Of a stretch of DNA of 47,917 bases, positions 8,309 to 17,076 are shown in pieces. The notes under the pieces were generated by a model. It saw only the letters and a program-made list of their open reading frames with translations. It was not told the DNA's origin and did no database searches. The translations under genes and the position numbers were made by a program. Location of the stretch: NCBI RefSeq assembly GCF_017948595.1, contig NZ_JAGFBV010000032.1, forward strand, positions 1 to 47,917, in the 5' to 3' direction. The DNA is from Flavobacterium geliluteum. GTDB lineage: Bacteria; Bacteroidota; Bacteroidia; Flavobacteriales; Flavobacteriaceae. Each line of letters opens with the position of its first letter. Positions within the stretch are counted from its first letter, which is position 1.

Positions 8309-9052
8309 ATGAAAAACTGCCTTCTATCCCTCCTATCACTATTTGTATTCGCCAGCTGTACTAAAGAACTTTCATTTGAAAATGAAACCGTTAAAAAAGA
8401 ATCGGCTTTGCCATGCAAAAAAGATTGTCCCAAAATCAGCATTGATGTTCCTGTGGCAAAAAATAGTCCGGTAGTAGCAGACAGTATCAACAAAAAAATT
8501 CTAAACATCTTAAAAGAAATTGTTTATTTTGGAGAAAAACCTGCAGAAGCTAAAAATTATGCTACTCTGGCGGCCTCTTTTATTGCTTCTTATGAAGAAA
8601 TGCACAAAAAATTTCCTAGTGAAACCTTTGGTTGGGAAGCCAAAATAGCTGGAAATGTCGAATTTCAATCTGAACAAATTCTTAATATAAAAATCGACCA
8701 TTATACCTTTACTGGCGGCGCTCACGGTTATCAAGGTTTTCGATCGCTATTATTTGATCCGAAAACCGGAAAAAATATTCCTAACAATCGATTATTCAAA
8801 AACGAAAAAAAATTCAAAGCTTTCGCTGAAAAAGAATTCAGAACCAAATTTAAAATTCCGTCCGCGGCCAACATCAATTCAACTGGTCTTATGTTCGAAA
8901 ATGACGCTTTTCAGCTTCCGCAGAATATTTTTTATACCAATCAGGGTTTACTTTTATACTACAACTCGTATGAAGCTGCTTCGTACGCAGAAGGCCCTCT
9001 GGAACTGCTTTTTCCTTATGACGCAATTAGTGATTATTTAATTTTTATGTAA
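8309..9052 (+). CDS. Lipoprotein with DUF4163/DUF3298 (RsiV-like) domain
   Basis: This 247-aa protein starts with a lipoprotein signal (MKNCLLSLLSLFVFASC, lipobox FASC, Cys17). The body has the DUF4163-DUF3298 arrangement: IDHYTFTGGAHGYQGFRSLLFDPKTGKNI is the typical 'TGGAHG' core, followed by the C-terminal half ...FYTNQGLLLYYNSYEAASYAEGPLELLFPY. The same fold occurs in the anti-sigma factor RsiV, which binds lysozyme, and in many uncharacterised envelope lipoproteins. There is no cytoplasmic anti-sigma part or sigma-factor neighbour here, so a regulatory role is not supported. It has its own promoter. Confidence 0.8.
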   Translation: MKNCLLSLLSLFVFASCTKELSFENETVKKESALPCKKDCPKISIDVPVAKNSPVVADSINKKILNILKEIVYFGEKPAEAKNYATLAASFIASYEEMHKKFPSETFGWEAKIAGNVEFQSEQILNIKIDHYTFTGGAHGYQGFRSLLFDPKTGKNIPNNRLFKNEKKFKAFAEKEFRTKFKIPSAANINSTGLMFENDAFQLPQNIFYTNQGLLLYYNSYEAASYAEGPLELLFPYDAISDYLIFM

Positions 9053-9064
9053 ACTCAGATTTTT

Positions 9065-10204
9065 TTATTGAAAATCATATTTCATTTTTCTTAAAACCCT
9101 CAAAGCTTCTTTAAAAGACAAATACACTTGTGAGAAAGGCTTCAAAAGCAATTTTGCATCGATTAATTTTTGCTTCGCTTCTTCAAAACCATTCAAATAA
9201 CAAATCATAAAAGTAGACGGAAGATTTTCTAAATCCTTCAATTCTATATGAGACAATAACAATCCTTTTTGCAGTTTTTGAAGCAATGCCATATTCGAAT
9301 TATAAATATGATACAACATTTTTATATTGAATTCTGGCGGTTTAAAAAGCATTTTTCGGTCGATTTTGTAATATCCGTTATCAAAAAAATGCAACGTTTG
9401 CTCTTCTAAAGGATAATAACTCGTTTTGTCGTTTAATCCTAGCGGAATGTACTCTGTTATCGTAAAACTATCCTCATCAAAAACAATAGTCACGACATCC
9501 TGTGCAGAGTAGAATAATTTAATTTGTTCGTTAATCAACTCAATATCAACGCGGGACAAAAATGTTGTTTCGCGAGACTTTTTAGGAACACCTGCCCAGC
9601 AAATTACAAATAACTCCTTAAAAACATGATATTTGGGCGACATGTCTTTATGCCTGAAATTCATAAAATCGATAACGCCGTCTAAAGTATACTGAATACT
9701 ATTTCGAGAGCTGTTTTCTATTCCGATTACCGTTTCGGTATTCTGGTAATTTTTTTCTATTTCGCCTTCGACTGGAACAGAGTTACTTCCGCGCCGCACA
9801 AAAACACTATTTGCCGGAGTGGTATGAATTCCTTTCTTAAAATACGAAACTTTACTTTTGGGTTTAATGGTTACCAAACCTACCACCTTGTCTTTTGGAA
9901 GATTTGGAAAAGGTACATTCTCGTACTGAATTTTCGGTGGATTTTCCAGAAAAGCATTCACTAAATTCTGAATTCGACTATCATCAAAGAAATCATCGCC
10001 GACAATTTCATTATCATGATCTTCAACGCCCACTACGATATAAGAATTATTAGTAGGATTGGAGTTTGACAGCGCACAAATATGTTTCAAAAACTTTCCT
10101 TTTCCTTCGCGCGAATGCAAATTCAATTGCCTTTTTTTATCATAAAAACTGTTCTCGTCATTATGAGCGAGAAGATTTTTTATCAAAAGGCGTTTATTGA
10201 TCAT
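9065..10204 (-). CDS. AlbA_2 (Schlafen-type) putative DNA/ATP-binding protein
   Basis: This is a 379-aa cytoplasmic protein. The N-terminal ~140 residues look like the AlbA_2 domain: a target strip near NLHSREGKGKFLKHICALSNS, then YIVVGVEDHDNEIVG and RIQNLVNAFLENPPKIQYENV. The strand ending ...NSVFVRRGSNSVPV is the usual 'fyiR.Gssn' element. Such proteins are often called ATP-binding or transcriptional regulators with little experimental support. The C-terminal ~200 residues have no family I recognise. It is the first of a minus-strand gene group after the SDR, separated from it by two small hairpins (10243-10323). Confidence 0.7.
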   Translation of the reverse strand: MINKRLLIKNLLAHNDENSFYDKKRQLNLHSREGKGKFLKHICALSNSNPTNNSYIVVGVEDHDNEIVGDDFFDDSRIQNLVNAFLENPPKIQYENVPFPNLPKDKVVGLVTIKPKSKVSYFKKGIHTTPANSVFVRRGSNSVPVEGEIEKNYQNTETVIGIENSSRNSIQYTLDGVIDFMNFRHKDMSPKYHVFKELFVICWAGVPKKSRETTFLSRVDIELINEQIKLFYSAQDVVTIVFDEDSFTITEYIPLGLNDKTSYYPLEEQTLHFFDNGYYKIDRKMLFKPPEFNIKMLYHIYNSNMALLQKLQKGLLLSHIELKDLENLPSTFMICYLNGFEEAKQKLIDAKLLLKPFSQVYLSFKEALRVLRKMKYDFQ

Positions 10205-10242
10205 TTATTTTAGACTTCTTAGATTATTAGACTTTATGATAT

Positions 10243-10323
10243 CCCAGAAGTTTTTTTTTAACCTTCTAGGATTTTAATTTAAAAACAAATAATACCTACA
10301 AGGTTAAAAAAAAACCTTGCAGG
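10243..10323. repeat. Two tandem hairpins with A/T-run loops
   Basis: CCCAGAAG (10243-10250) pairs with CTTCTAGG (10263-10270), with one mismatch, across a run of nine T's. CCTACAAGG (10295-10303) pairs with CCTTGCAGG (10315-10323), with one mismatch, across a run of nine A's. They have the same design in mirrored polarity, between the SDR stop and the AlbA_2 start. They may be attenuating or terminating structures, or copies of a flavobacterial intergenic hairpin. Confidence 0.5.
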
Positions 10324-10337
10324 AAAAGCACAATAAA

Positions 10338-11093
10338 TTAATCTCTTTTAACAATAGTCGACGAGGCCTGCGCTGTGCTCATTACAACAAGATCGGCAAT
10401 ATTTACGTGATATGGTCTCGAAACTACAAAATGAATAATATCTGCAATATCCTCAGCTTGTAACGCATGAAAACCTTTGTAAACATTAGAAGCTCTGTCG
10501 GCATCTCCTTTAAAACGAACTTCACTAAACTCGGTTTCAACCATGCCTGGATGAATAGCACCTACTCTGATTCCGAAAGGATTCAAATCAATTCGCATTC
10601 CCTGGCTAATGGCATCAACAGCGTGTTTTGTCCCGCAATATACATTCCCGTTCGGGTAAACTTCTTTGGCAGCAGTTGATCCGATGCTAATAATATGTCC
10701 CGATTTTTTTGCTGTCATTTTCGGAATTACCGCTTTCGAAACATACAAAAGACCTTTTACATTGATGTCAATCATCGCATCCCAATCTTCCAAATCACCC
10801 GTTTGAATTGGATCTAAACCATGCGCATTCCCAGCATTATTAATTAAAATATCAATGTCTGAGAAATAGTCCGGTAACGAATTAATACTTTCCGAAACCG
10901 CTTCTTTATCTCGAACATCAAAGGCTAAAGAATGCACTTCTGTATATTCTGAAAGTTCTTTTTCCAACTCAATAAGTCGGTCTTTTCTTCTTCCGCAAAT
11001 GATGATTTTATAATGATATTTAGCAAATAACTGTGCCGTTGCTTTTCCTATTCCGCTGGTGGCGCCAGTAATTAAAATTGTTTTTTTCATTTT
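10338..11093 (-). CDS. SDR-family NAD(P)-dependent oxidoreductase (YdfG-like)
   Basis: This 251-aa classical short-chain dehydrogenase carries the TGATSGIG nucleotide loop (residues 8-15), the NNAG motif (84-87), and catalytic Ser138, Tyr151 and Lys155 (YCGTK). The basic CGRRKDR following beta-2 favours NADP(H). The overall layout, including HPGMVETEFSEVRF, resembles YdfG-type 3-hydroxy-acid dehydrogenases. The substrate is not certain. The ATG at 11093 is preferred over an in-frame GTG 7 codons upstream, which would place the start inside the hairpin at 11107-11155. It lies downstream of the aldo/keto reductase on the same strand and may share its transcript. Confidence 0.88.
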   Translation of the reverse strand, partial: KMKKTILITGATSGIGKATAQLFAKYHYKIIICGRRKDRLIELEKELSEYTEVHSLAFDVRDKEAVSESINSLPDYFSDIDILINNAGNAHGLDPIQTGDLEDWDAMIDINVKGLLYVSKAVIPKMTAKKSGHIISIGSTAAKEVYPNGNVYCGTKHAVDAISQGMRIDLNPFGIRVGAIHPGMVETEFSEVRFKGDADRASNVYKGFHALQAEDIADIIHFVVSRPYHVNIADLVVMSTAQASSTIVKRD

Positions 11094-11106
11094 GATATAT
11101 TTATTT

Positions 11107-11155
11107 TTTGCCACAGATTAAAATGATTTTAAGAGCTATAAAAATCTGTGGCAAA
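11107..11155. repeat. Perfect 13-bp inverted repeat between the reductase genes
   Basis: TTTGCCACAGATT (11107-11119) is exactly complementary to AATCTGTGGCAAA (11143-11155) around a 23-base A/T-rich loop. It sits 14 bases upstream of the SDR ATG. It could act as an intercistronic stem-loop or be a dispersed genomic repeat. No T-run follows, so a simple terminator is unlikely. Confidence 0.6.
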
Positions 11156-11189
11156 TAAGAACATTTAAACCTACTATCGATTTTTATTT

Positions 11190-12062
11190 TTATGGCACAT
11201 CATCGCCCATACTTTCTATCCAGATGGCGAACCAGTCTTCTTGGTCTAATTTTAATTCTACTGCTTTCATCAATGATTGGATTCGAGCAACATTTACCGT
11301 TCCTGCAATCGGAATTACAGCTGCGGGATGTTTTAAAATCCACGAAAGTAAAAGAGTATCAGAACCTAAATTGTATTTTTCGACCAAACTCACTAACAAT
11401 TTTTTCAAACGACGTGTTTTTTTGGTGTCTTCTCTAAAAACAGTCCCAAGCGGATTCCACGAAAGTGGACGAATTCCATGTGTTTGCATGTAATCAAAAC
11501 TCCCGTCCAGCATTGGCTCGTAATTTGTTGCTGAAAATTGTACCTGATTGTAACTCACTTCTGTCTTCTGACGAATCAATTCGGTTTGAGAACTAGAGAA
11601 ATTAGAAAGTCCAAAATCGATTATTTTTCCTTCCGTTTTTAATTTTTCTACCGCTTCGGCGATTTCGTCTGCCTGCATCAACGGACTTGGTCTGTGCAAT
11701 AAAAAAACATCTACATATTCTGTTTTTAGTTTTTTTAAAGATTCTTCGACCGACCAAATAATATAATCTTTAGAATATTCGTAATGTTTTATTTTATTCT
11801 GACGACTCTCTGCGATCATTTGGATGCCACATTTGGTGATCAATTGCAATTTTTCTCTTGCGATTTTACTTGCCTGAAATGCTTTTCCAAAATCGGCTTC
11901 GGTGGTGTACGAACCGTAAATATCGGCGTGATCAAAAGTGGTAATTTTATTTTCGATACAGATTTGTATCATGTTTTCCATTTCTTTTGGAGTAAGGTTT
12001 TTATCCCAAACGCCCCAATTCATAGTGCCTGAAATAATAGGCGATAATGCAGTTTTGCTCAT
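11190..12062 (-). CDS. Aldo/keto reductase
   Basis: This 290-aa (alpha/beta)8-barrel AKR has the catalytic tetrad in FDHADIYGSY (Asp and Tyr), LITKCGIQM (Lys) and LLHRPSP (His). The C-terminal NADPH site is seen as IPIAGTVNVARI. The pattern MNWGVWDKNLTPKEMENMI at the start matches the YdhF-type subfamily of cytosolic NADPH-dependent carbonyl reductases. The physiological substrate is not evident. It is followed 96 bp later by an SDR oxidoreductase, so a small two-reductase unit is plausible. The 212-bp region between this gene and moxR is divergent and shows only A/T-rich sequence and a degenerate promoter-like CAATTTG at 12221. Confidence 0.9.
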   Translation of the reverse strand: MSKTALSPIISGTMNWGVWDKNLTPKEMENMIQICIENKITTFDHADIYGSYTTEADFGKAFQASKIAREKLQLITKCGIQMIAESRQNKIKHYEYSKDYIIWSVEESLKKLKTEYVDVFLLHRPSPLMQADEIAEAVEKLKTEGKIIDFGLSNFSSSQTELIRQKTEVSYNQVQFSATNYEPMLDGSFDYMQTHGIRPLSWNPLGTVFREDTKKTRRLKKLLVSLVEKYNLGSDTLLLSWILKHPAAVIPIAGTVNVARIQSLMKAVELKLDQEDWFAIWIESMGDDVP

Positions 12063-12274
12063 GGTTTTATTGCGTTATTTGTGGTATTAAATATGCTTTT
12101 TTATAACATAATCATCAAAGTTCTTAAAAATATAAAAATAGAATCACAATTCGTCCTTAAAATTAGGTCGTTGGTCGAAGTTTTAACCATTCTTTAACAT
12201 CTTACTTCTCAAAAAATATTCAATTTGCACTCTCAAAAGTAAGGCATAAAAATCAAGGTTTTAAAAATATTTAT

Positions 12275-13279
12275 ATGGAAGAAAATACAACGACTTTAGA
12301 CATTAGAGCGATAAATGAAAAAATTGAAAGAGAAAGTGCTTTTATAGACCTTCTGACAATGGAAATGAACAAAGTTATTGTAGGCCAAAAACACATGGTC
12401 GAGCGTTTATTAATCGGGCTTTTGGGTCAAGGTCACATTTTGTTGGAAGGTGTTCCGGGATTGGCAAAAACTTTAGCAATAAATACTTTGTCGCAAGCCG
12501 TTCAAGGATCTTTCAGCCGTATCCAGTTTACGCCTGACTTATTACCTGCCGATGTTGTTGGAACGATGATTTACAACATCAAAGCAAACGAATTCTCGAT
12601 TAAAAAAGGGCCTATTTTTGCCAATTTTGTACTTGCAGATGAGATCAACCGTGCTCCAGCCAAAGTACAATCTGCATTATTAGAGGCCATGCAGGAAAAA
12701 CAAGTAACGATTGGCGATACCACTTTTAAACTGGATCGTCCCTTTTTGGTTCTTGCCACTCAAAACCCGGTTGAGCAAGAAGGAACTTACCAACTTCCTG
12801 AAGCGCAAGTCGATCGTTTTATGCTAAAAACCGTCATTGACTATCCAAAAATTGATGAAGAGCGTTTTGTTATTCGTCAAAACTTAAAAGGAAGTTACGA
12901 AAAAGTAAATCCTGTTGTTTCTGTAGAACAAATTTTGCGTGCTCAAGAAGCGGTTCGTGAAGTTTACATGGATGAAAAAATCGAAAAATACATTCTAGAT
13001 ATTATTTTTGCTACTCGTTATCCAGAGAAGTACAAGCTAGCCGACTTAAAACCACTTATTAGCTTTGGAGCATCGCCACGTGGAAGTATCAATTTAGCCA
13101 ATGCGGCAAAATGTTATGCTTTTATCAAACGCCGTGGATATGTAATTCCGGAAGATGTTCGCGCAGTTGTACACGATGTTCTGCGTCATAGAGTTGGAAT
13201 AACGTATGAGGCTGAAGCCGAAAACATTACTTCTGTAGACATTATCAACAAAATCGTAAACGAGATTGAAGTACCTTAA
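12275..13279 (+). CDS. MoxR-family AAA+ ATPase
   Basis: This 334-aa protein is an AAA_3 (MoxR) ATPase. The Walker A motif GVPGLAKT is at residues 59-66 and Walker B FVLADE at 118-123, followed by INRAPAKVQSALLEAMQE. Sensor 1 is LATQNPVEQEG and the C-terminal lid contains SFGASPRGSINL. MoxR ATPases act as chaperone-like partners of von Willebrand (VWA) proteins. Here it is the first gene of an eight-gene plus-strand operon with DUF58, BatA and BatB VWA proteins. The gene is preceded by a 212-bp divergent region. Confidence 0.95.
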   Translation: MEENTTTLDIRAINEKIERESAFIDLLTMEMNKVIVGQKHMVERLLIGLLGQGHILLEGVPGLAKTLAINTLSQAVQGSFSRIQFTPDLLPADVVGTMIYNIKANEFSIKKGPIFANFVLADEINRAPAKVQSALLEAMQEKQVTIGDTTFKLDRPFLVLATQNPVEQEGTYQLPEAQVDRFMLKTVIDYPKIDEERFVIRQNLKGSYEKVNPVVSVEQILRAQEAVREVYMDEKIEKYILDIIFATRYPEKYKLADLKPLISFGASPRGSINLANAAKCYAFIKRRGYVIPEDVRAVVHDVLRHRVGITYEAEAENITSVDIINKIVNEIEVP

Positions 13280-13359
13280 AAAGATTTTAGATTTTAGATT
13301 GCAGATTTTTAGATTTCAGATCTAAAATCAGTAATCGTTAATCAACAATCAACAATCAA
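13280..13359. repeat. Degenerate AGATTTTAGATT-word spacer
   Basis: The 80-bp spacer between moxR and the DUF58 gene is built from variants of AGATTTTAG, including an inverted copy (ATCTAAAATC, 13321-13330), then ATCAACAATC repeated just before the ATG. Related words fill the spacers at 14224-14350 and 17020-17076 in the same operon. Confidence 0.6.
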
Positions 13360-14223
13360 ATGGATACAAAAGAGCTTTTAAAAAAAGTACGTAAAATAGA
13401 AATCAAAACCAAAAGACTGAGCAATCATATCTTTTCGGGCGAATATCACTCGTCTTTTAAAGGTCGCGGTATGACTTTTAGCGAGGTGCGTCAATACCAA
13501 TATGGAGATGATATTCGTAATATCGACTGGAATGTGACCGCACGCTATAACGAAGCGCACGTAAAAGTTTTTGAAGAAGAGCGCGAACTGACCATGGTTT
13601 TGATGGTTGATATTTCGGGTTCTGAAGGTTTTGGATCTAAAAGTCAATTTAAAAAAGACATCGTTACCGAAATTGCGGCCACCATGGCTTTCTCGGCTAC
13701 TCAAAATAATGATAAAATTGGTTTAATATTATTTTCGGATACAATTGAATTGTATATTCCACCCAAAAAAGGCCGTTCGCATGTTCTGAGAATCATTCGG
13801 GAATTGATCGAATTTGAGCCAAAAAGCCAAAAAACAGATGTTGCTCAAGCTTTGAAATTCTTATCGGGAACACAAAAAAAGAAAGCCATTATTTTTATGA
13901 TTTCAGATTTTATGTCCGAAGATTATGAGCAAACATTAAAAATTGCCTCTAAAAAACACGATATTACCGGAATTCGGGTGTATGACATTCGAGAAGAAAA
14001 AATCCCAAATTTAGGTATGGTCACGATGGTTGATGCTGAGACTGGGAAAATTCAGTTGGTCGATACGGGTTCAAAATCGGTGAGAATAAATTATGAAAAG
14101 TATTATCATGAAAGAGTCAATTATTTCAAGGAAGTTTTTAGTAAATCTGGTGCAGGAGTTGTCAATACAAGAGTTGACGAAAATTACGTAACCAAATTAT
14201 TAGGTTATTTTAAATCGAGATAA
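13360..14223 (+). CDS. DUF58 domain protein of the Bat operon
   Basis: This is a 287-aa soluble protein. The DUF58 signature is clear: GRGMTFSEVRQYQYGDDIRNIDWN (residues 35-58), then AR and VKVFEEERE. A VWA-like fold follows with a metal-site motif DISGS (Asp84, Ser86, Ser88). DUF58 proteins accompany MoxR ATPases and are thought to form a cytoplasmic complex with them. Here it lies 80 bp after moxR and 127 bp before the next membrane gene. There is no signal peptide or membrane segment. Confidence 0.93.
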   Translation: MDTKELLKKVRKIEIKTKRLSNHIFSGEYHSSFKGRGMTFSEVRQYQYGDDIRNIDWNVTARYNEAHVKVFEEERELTMVLMVDISGSEGFGSKSQFKKDIVTEIAATMAFSATQNNDKIGLILFSDTIELYIPPKKGRSHVLRIIRELIEFEPKSQKTDVAQALKFLSGTQKKKAIIFMISDFMSEDYEQTLKIASKKHDITGIRVYDIREEKIPNLGMVTMVDAETGKIQLVDTGSKSVRINYEKYYHERVNYFKEVFSKSGAGVVNTRVDENYVTKLLGYFKSR

Positions 14224-14350
14224 ATAAAATTTTAGAGTGCAGATTTTAGAATTTAGATTTCTGCTGAAAATTATACAAAATAAAATCCGCTTAAATCTGC
14301 GTGCCTTATTAAGCATTCATTTTAGAATAAAATCTGAAATAAAAAATCAA

Positions 14351-15985
14351 ATGAAATTAAAGCTTTACATATTTTTATTACTGCTTTCAACCGCTGTTTT
14401 TTCGCAACAAAAACAAGTAGAAACCAGCATTGATACTACAAAGAATAAAATTGGAGCCGAATTTAAGCTAACCCTTAAAACGGTTGTGAGTTCTAAATCG
14501 AAAGTTGTATTTCCTCAACTGAAAAACATCGGTGCTCTTGAAGTAATTGAGTCCTACCCGATTGACACTCTCAAAAAGAATGACCAGTACGAGCTTATCA
14601 AAAAATATGGCTTAACGCAATTTGATTCTGGAAAATATACGATTCCAAGTATCAAAATCTTAATCGATAAAGCGCCTTTTTTAACAGACTCTTTAGCTGT
14701 TGAAGTCACCAATGTAAAACTAGATACTTTACAGCAAAAAATGTATGAAATCAAAGACATTACTGTTGTAGACAATGGTTTGGGAGACTGGTGGAAATAT
14801 GTTTTGGGCATTTTGATTATTTTAGGAATTGGTGCTTTTGTGTATTGGTACATCAAAAAACGCCAGCAGAAAAAAATTGAAGAAGAAGTATATAAAACAC
14901 CTATCGAAAAAGCGACAAGTTTACTAAACAGCCTTGAGAAAAAAGAACTTTGGCAAAAAGGTGAAATAAAAGAATATTACAGTGAATTGACTGATATTGC
15001 GAGAAATTATATCGAAGAAGCCATCCAGATTCCAGCCATGGAAAGCACTACTTCTGAGTTGATTCAGGGTCTTAAAACTGCTTCAACCAAGAAAAAAATG
15101 AGTTTGAGTACGGAAACGGTAGAAAATCTGGAGCGTGTTTTACGTCAGGCCGATTTGGTAAAATTTGCAAAATCTAAACCTTTAGAATTTGAAATTACCG
15201 AAGATCGCAACAAAATTCAGAAAGCAATTTTAACGCTTGACAATGCAATTCCAACCGAAATACCTGTTGAAGAAGAAGATTTGTTACTGAATGAAGCGCA
15301 AAAACAAAAACAGATTCAACTTCAATTAAAAAGAAAAAGAAACAAACGTATTATTACTGCAACTGCAACTGTAGTGTTTTTGGTTACTGCCACAACAACT
15401 TACTTTATTGTTACCAAAGGTTTCAATTTTGTAAAAGATAATGTAATAGGTCATCCAACGAAAGAATTATTAGAAAGTGACTGGGTAAAAAGCGAGTACG
15501 GAAACCCCGGCGTTTTGGTTGAAACTCCAAAAGTTTTAAAAAGAATTGACCTTACTAAAACACTTCCAAAAGAAGGATTGGCATTGGTAAAAGAAATGCA
15601 GACTTTTGGTTATGGAAGTCTTATAGATAATTTTTCGATAATGGTTTCTACATTAAAATACAAGCAGGAAACCCAAATAGATTTAGCAAAATCTCTCGAA
15701 GTTACACTCAAAACAATTGAAGCGCAAGGTGCCAGAAATATGATTGTAAAGCAAGAAGACTTTCAGACCAACGAAGGAATTACGGGAATAAAAGGATACG
15801 GAACCTTTAGCAATATTGACAAAAACAGCAAATCAAGTACTAAAATGTATTACGAAATTTTGCTTTTTACTCAAGACGGCGGCTTGCAGCAGATCGCTAT
15901 TTTTCACCAAGAAGGTGATACTTACGGCAACGAAATTGCAGAGCGTATTTTAAATTCGGTTGAACTTAAAAAAGCAAGTAACTAA
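14351..15985 (+). CDS. BatD-like two-pass membrane protein of the Bat operon
   Basis: This is a 544-aa protein with a signal peptide (MKLKLYIFLLLLSTAVFSQ) and an exported Ig-like region (about 20-145) resembling the BatD N-terminus. TM1 is at 150-168 (VLGILIILGIGAFVYWYI). A cytoplasmic helical segment follows (EIKEYYSELTDIARNYIEEA... to about 300) of the kind found at BatD/DUF4381 C-termini. TM2 is at 334-354, followed by ~190 exported residues I do not recognise. The ATG at 14351 is preferred over an upstream in-frame start because the signal peptide begins there. The stop overlaps batA by one base (TAATG), so translation is coupled. It probably scaffolds BatA/BatB at the membrane. Confidence 0.75.
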   Translation: MKLKLYIFLLLLSTAVFSQQKQVETSIDTTKNKIGAEFKLTLKTVVSSKSKVVFPQLKNIGALEVIESYPIDTLKKNDQYELIKKYGLTQFDSGKYTIPSIKILIDKAPFLTDSLAVEVTNVKLDTLQQKMYEIKDITVVDNGLGDWWKYVLGILIILGIGAFVYWYIKKRQQKKIEEEVYKTPIEKATSLLNSLEKKELWQKGEIKEYYSELTDIARNYIEEAIQIPAMESTTSELIQGLKTASTKKKMSLSTETVENLERVLRQADLVKFAKSKPLEFEITEDRNKIQKAILTLDNAIPTEIPVEEEDLLLNEAQKQKQIQLQLKRKRNKRIITATATVVFLVTATTTYFIVTKGFNFVKDNVIGHPTKELLESDWVKSEYGNPGVLVETPKVLKRIDLTKTLPKEGLALVKEMQTFGYGSLIDNFSIMVSTLKYKQETQIDLAKSLEVTLKTIEAQGARNMIVKQEDFQTNEGITGIKGYGTFSNIDKNSKSSTKMYYEILLFTQDGGLQQIAIFHQEGDTYGNEIAERILNSVELKKASN

Positions 15986-16986
15986 TGGGAAAGATCACTT
16001 TTTTAAATCCAGCGTTTTTCTGGTTGTTTTTATTGATTCCAGTTGTAATTGCTTGGTTCTTCTGGAAACGCAATCAACAGTCGGCAACCTTAAAAATGAG
16101 TTCGATACAAGGTTTTAAAGGTTCGGAATCATTATTAACCAAACTAAAACCTTCTTTATACGTTTTCAGAATTATTGCGTTATGTTCGTTGATCATTGCG
16201 TTGGCAAGACCCAGAACGGTTGACATTAGCAATCAGACCAAAACGACAAAAGGAGTTGATATTGTCATGGCCATTGACGTTTCGGGAAGTATGCTGGCAA
16301 AAGATTTAAAACCCAATCGTATGGAAGCTCTAAAAAGAGTTGCCGCAGATTTTGTTGAAGAAAGACCCAACGACAGAATCGGATTGGTGTTGTACGCTTC
16401 TGAGGCTTACACAAAAACGCCCGTAACGAGTGACAAAGCGATTATATTGCAAGCCATAAAAGACATCAAATATGATAATGTTTTGCAGGACGGAACCGGA
16501 ATCGGAATGGGACTTGCGACCGCAGTTAACCGATTAAAAAACAGCAAGGCAAAAAGCAGAGTAATTATTTTACTAACGGATGGTGTAAACAATGCCGGTT
16601 TTATAGAGCCCGAAACAGCTGCAGACATCGCGAAACAATACGGTATAAAAGTATATACAGTAGGAATCGGAACCAACGGAATGGCTGAATTTCCGTATGC
16701 GTATGCACCAAATGGAGGCTTTTTATTTAAAATGCAAAAAGTAGAAATCGACGAGCAATTGATGAAAAGCATTGCCAGAAAAACAGACGGAAAATATTTT
16801 AGAGCTACCAGCAATGATAAATTGGCCGAAATCTACAACTCAATTAATAAACTGGAAACCACAGAAATCGAGGAACTAAAATTCTACGATTACGACGAAA
16901 AATACAGACCTTTTGTCTTACTGGCAGTATTTTTATTATTGTTGGAAGTTGGATTACGAAATACAGTTTACAGAAGCTTTATTTAA
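15985..16986 (+). CDS. batA: VWA-domain membrane protein BatA
   Basis: This 333-aa protein has two N-terminal membrane segments (about 8-27 and 58-75), a VWA domain with the MIDAS motif DVSGS (Asp98, Ser100, Ser102), and a C-terminal TM (about 308-326). The TM-TM-VWA-TM order and its place upstream of a second VWA gene identify BatA. In Bacteroides fragilis the bat genes were described as an aerotolerance operon. BatA/BatB are thought to form membrane complexes with the TPR protein BatC. Its start overlaps the previous stop (TAATG). Confidence 0.92.
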   Translation: MGKITFLNPAFFWLFLLIPVVIAWFFWKRNQQSATLKMSSIQGFKGSESLLTKLKPSLYVFRIIALCSLIIALARPRTVDISNQTKTTKGVDIVMAIDVSGSMLAKDLKPNRMEALKRVAADFVEERPNDRIGLVLYASEAYTKTPVTSDKAIILQAIKDIKYDNVLQDGTGIGMGLATAVNRLKNSKAKSRVIILLTDGVNNAGFIEPETAADIAKQYGIKVYTVGIGTNGMAEFPYAYAPNGGFLFKMQKVEIDEQLMKSIARKTDGKYFRATSNDKLAEIYNSINKLETTEIEELKFYDYDEKYRPFVLLAVFLLLLEVGLRNTVYRSFI

Positions 16987-17076
16987 AGCCCCCTAACCCC
17001 CGAAAGGGGAATTTAAAAATAAAAAATAATTTTAGAAAAAATCTAAAATCTACATTCAGAAATCTGAAATTAAAAG
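16987..17076. repeat. Spacer with CCCCC-GAAA-GGGG hairpin and TCTAAAATC words
   Basis: CCCC (16998-17001), GAAA loop (17002-17005) and GGGG (17006-17009) form a compact stable hairpin, 12 bases after the batA stop and without a T-run. The rest of the spacer is A/T words (ATCTAAAATC, AATCTGAAAT) that mirror those at 13280-13359. Confidence 0.5.

Noticed and set aside
8309..9052. Anti-sigma factor RsiV
   Set aside because: Shares only the extracytoplasmic fold; it is a lipoprotein without a cytoplasmic anti-sigma domain or sigma gene.
16407..16814. Long antisense frame opposite batA
   Set aside because: Mirror of the strongly coding VWA frame; no promoter or recognisable protein.
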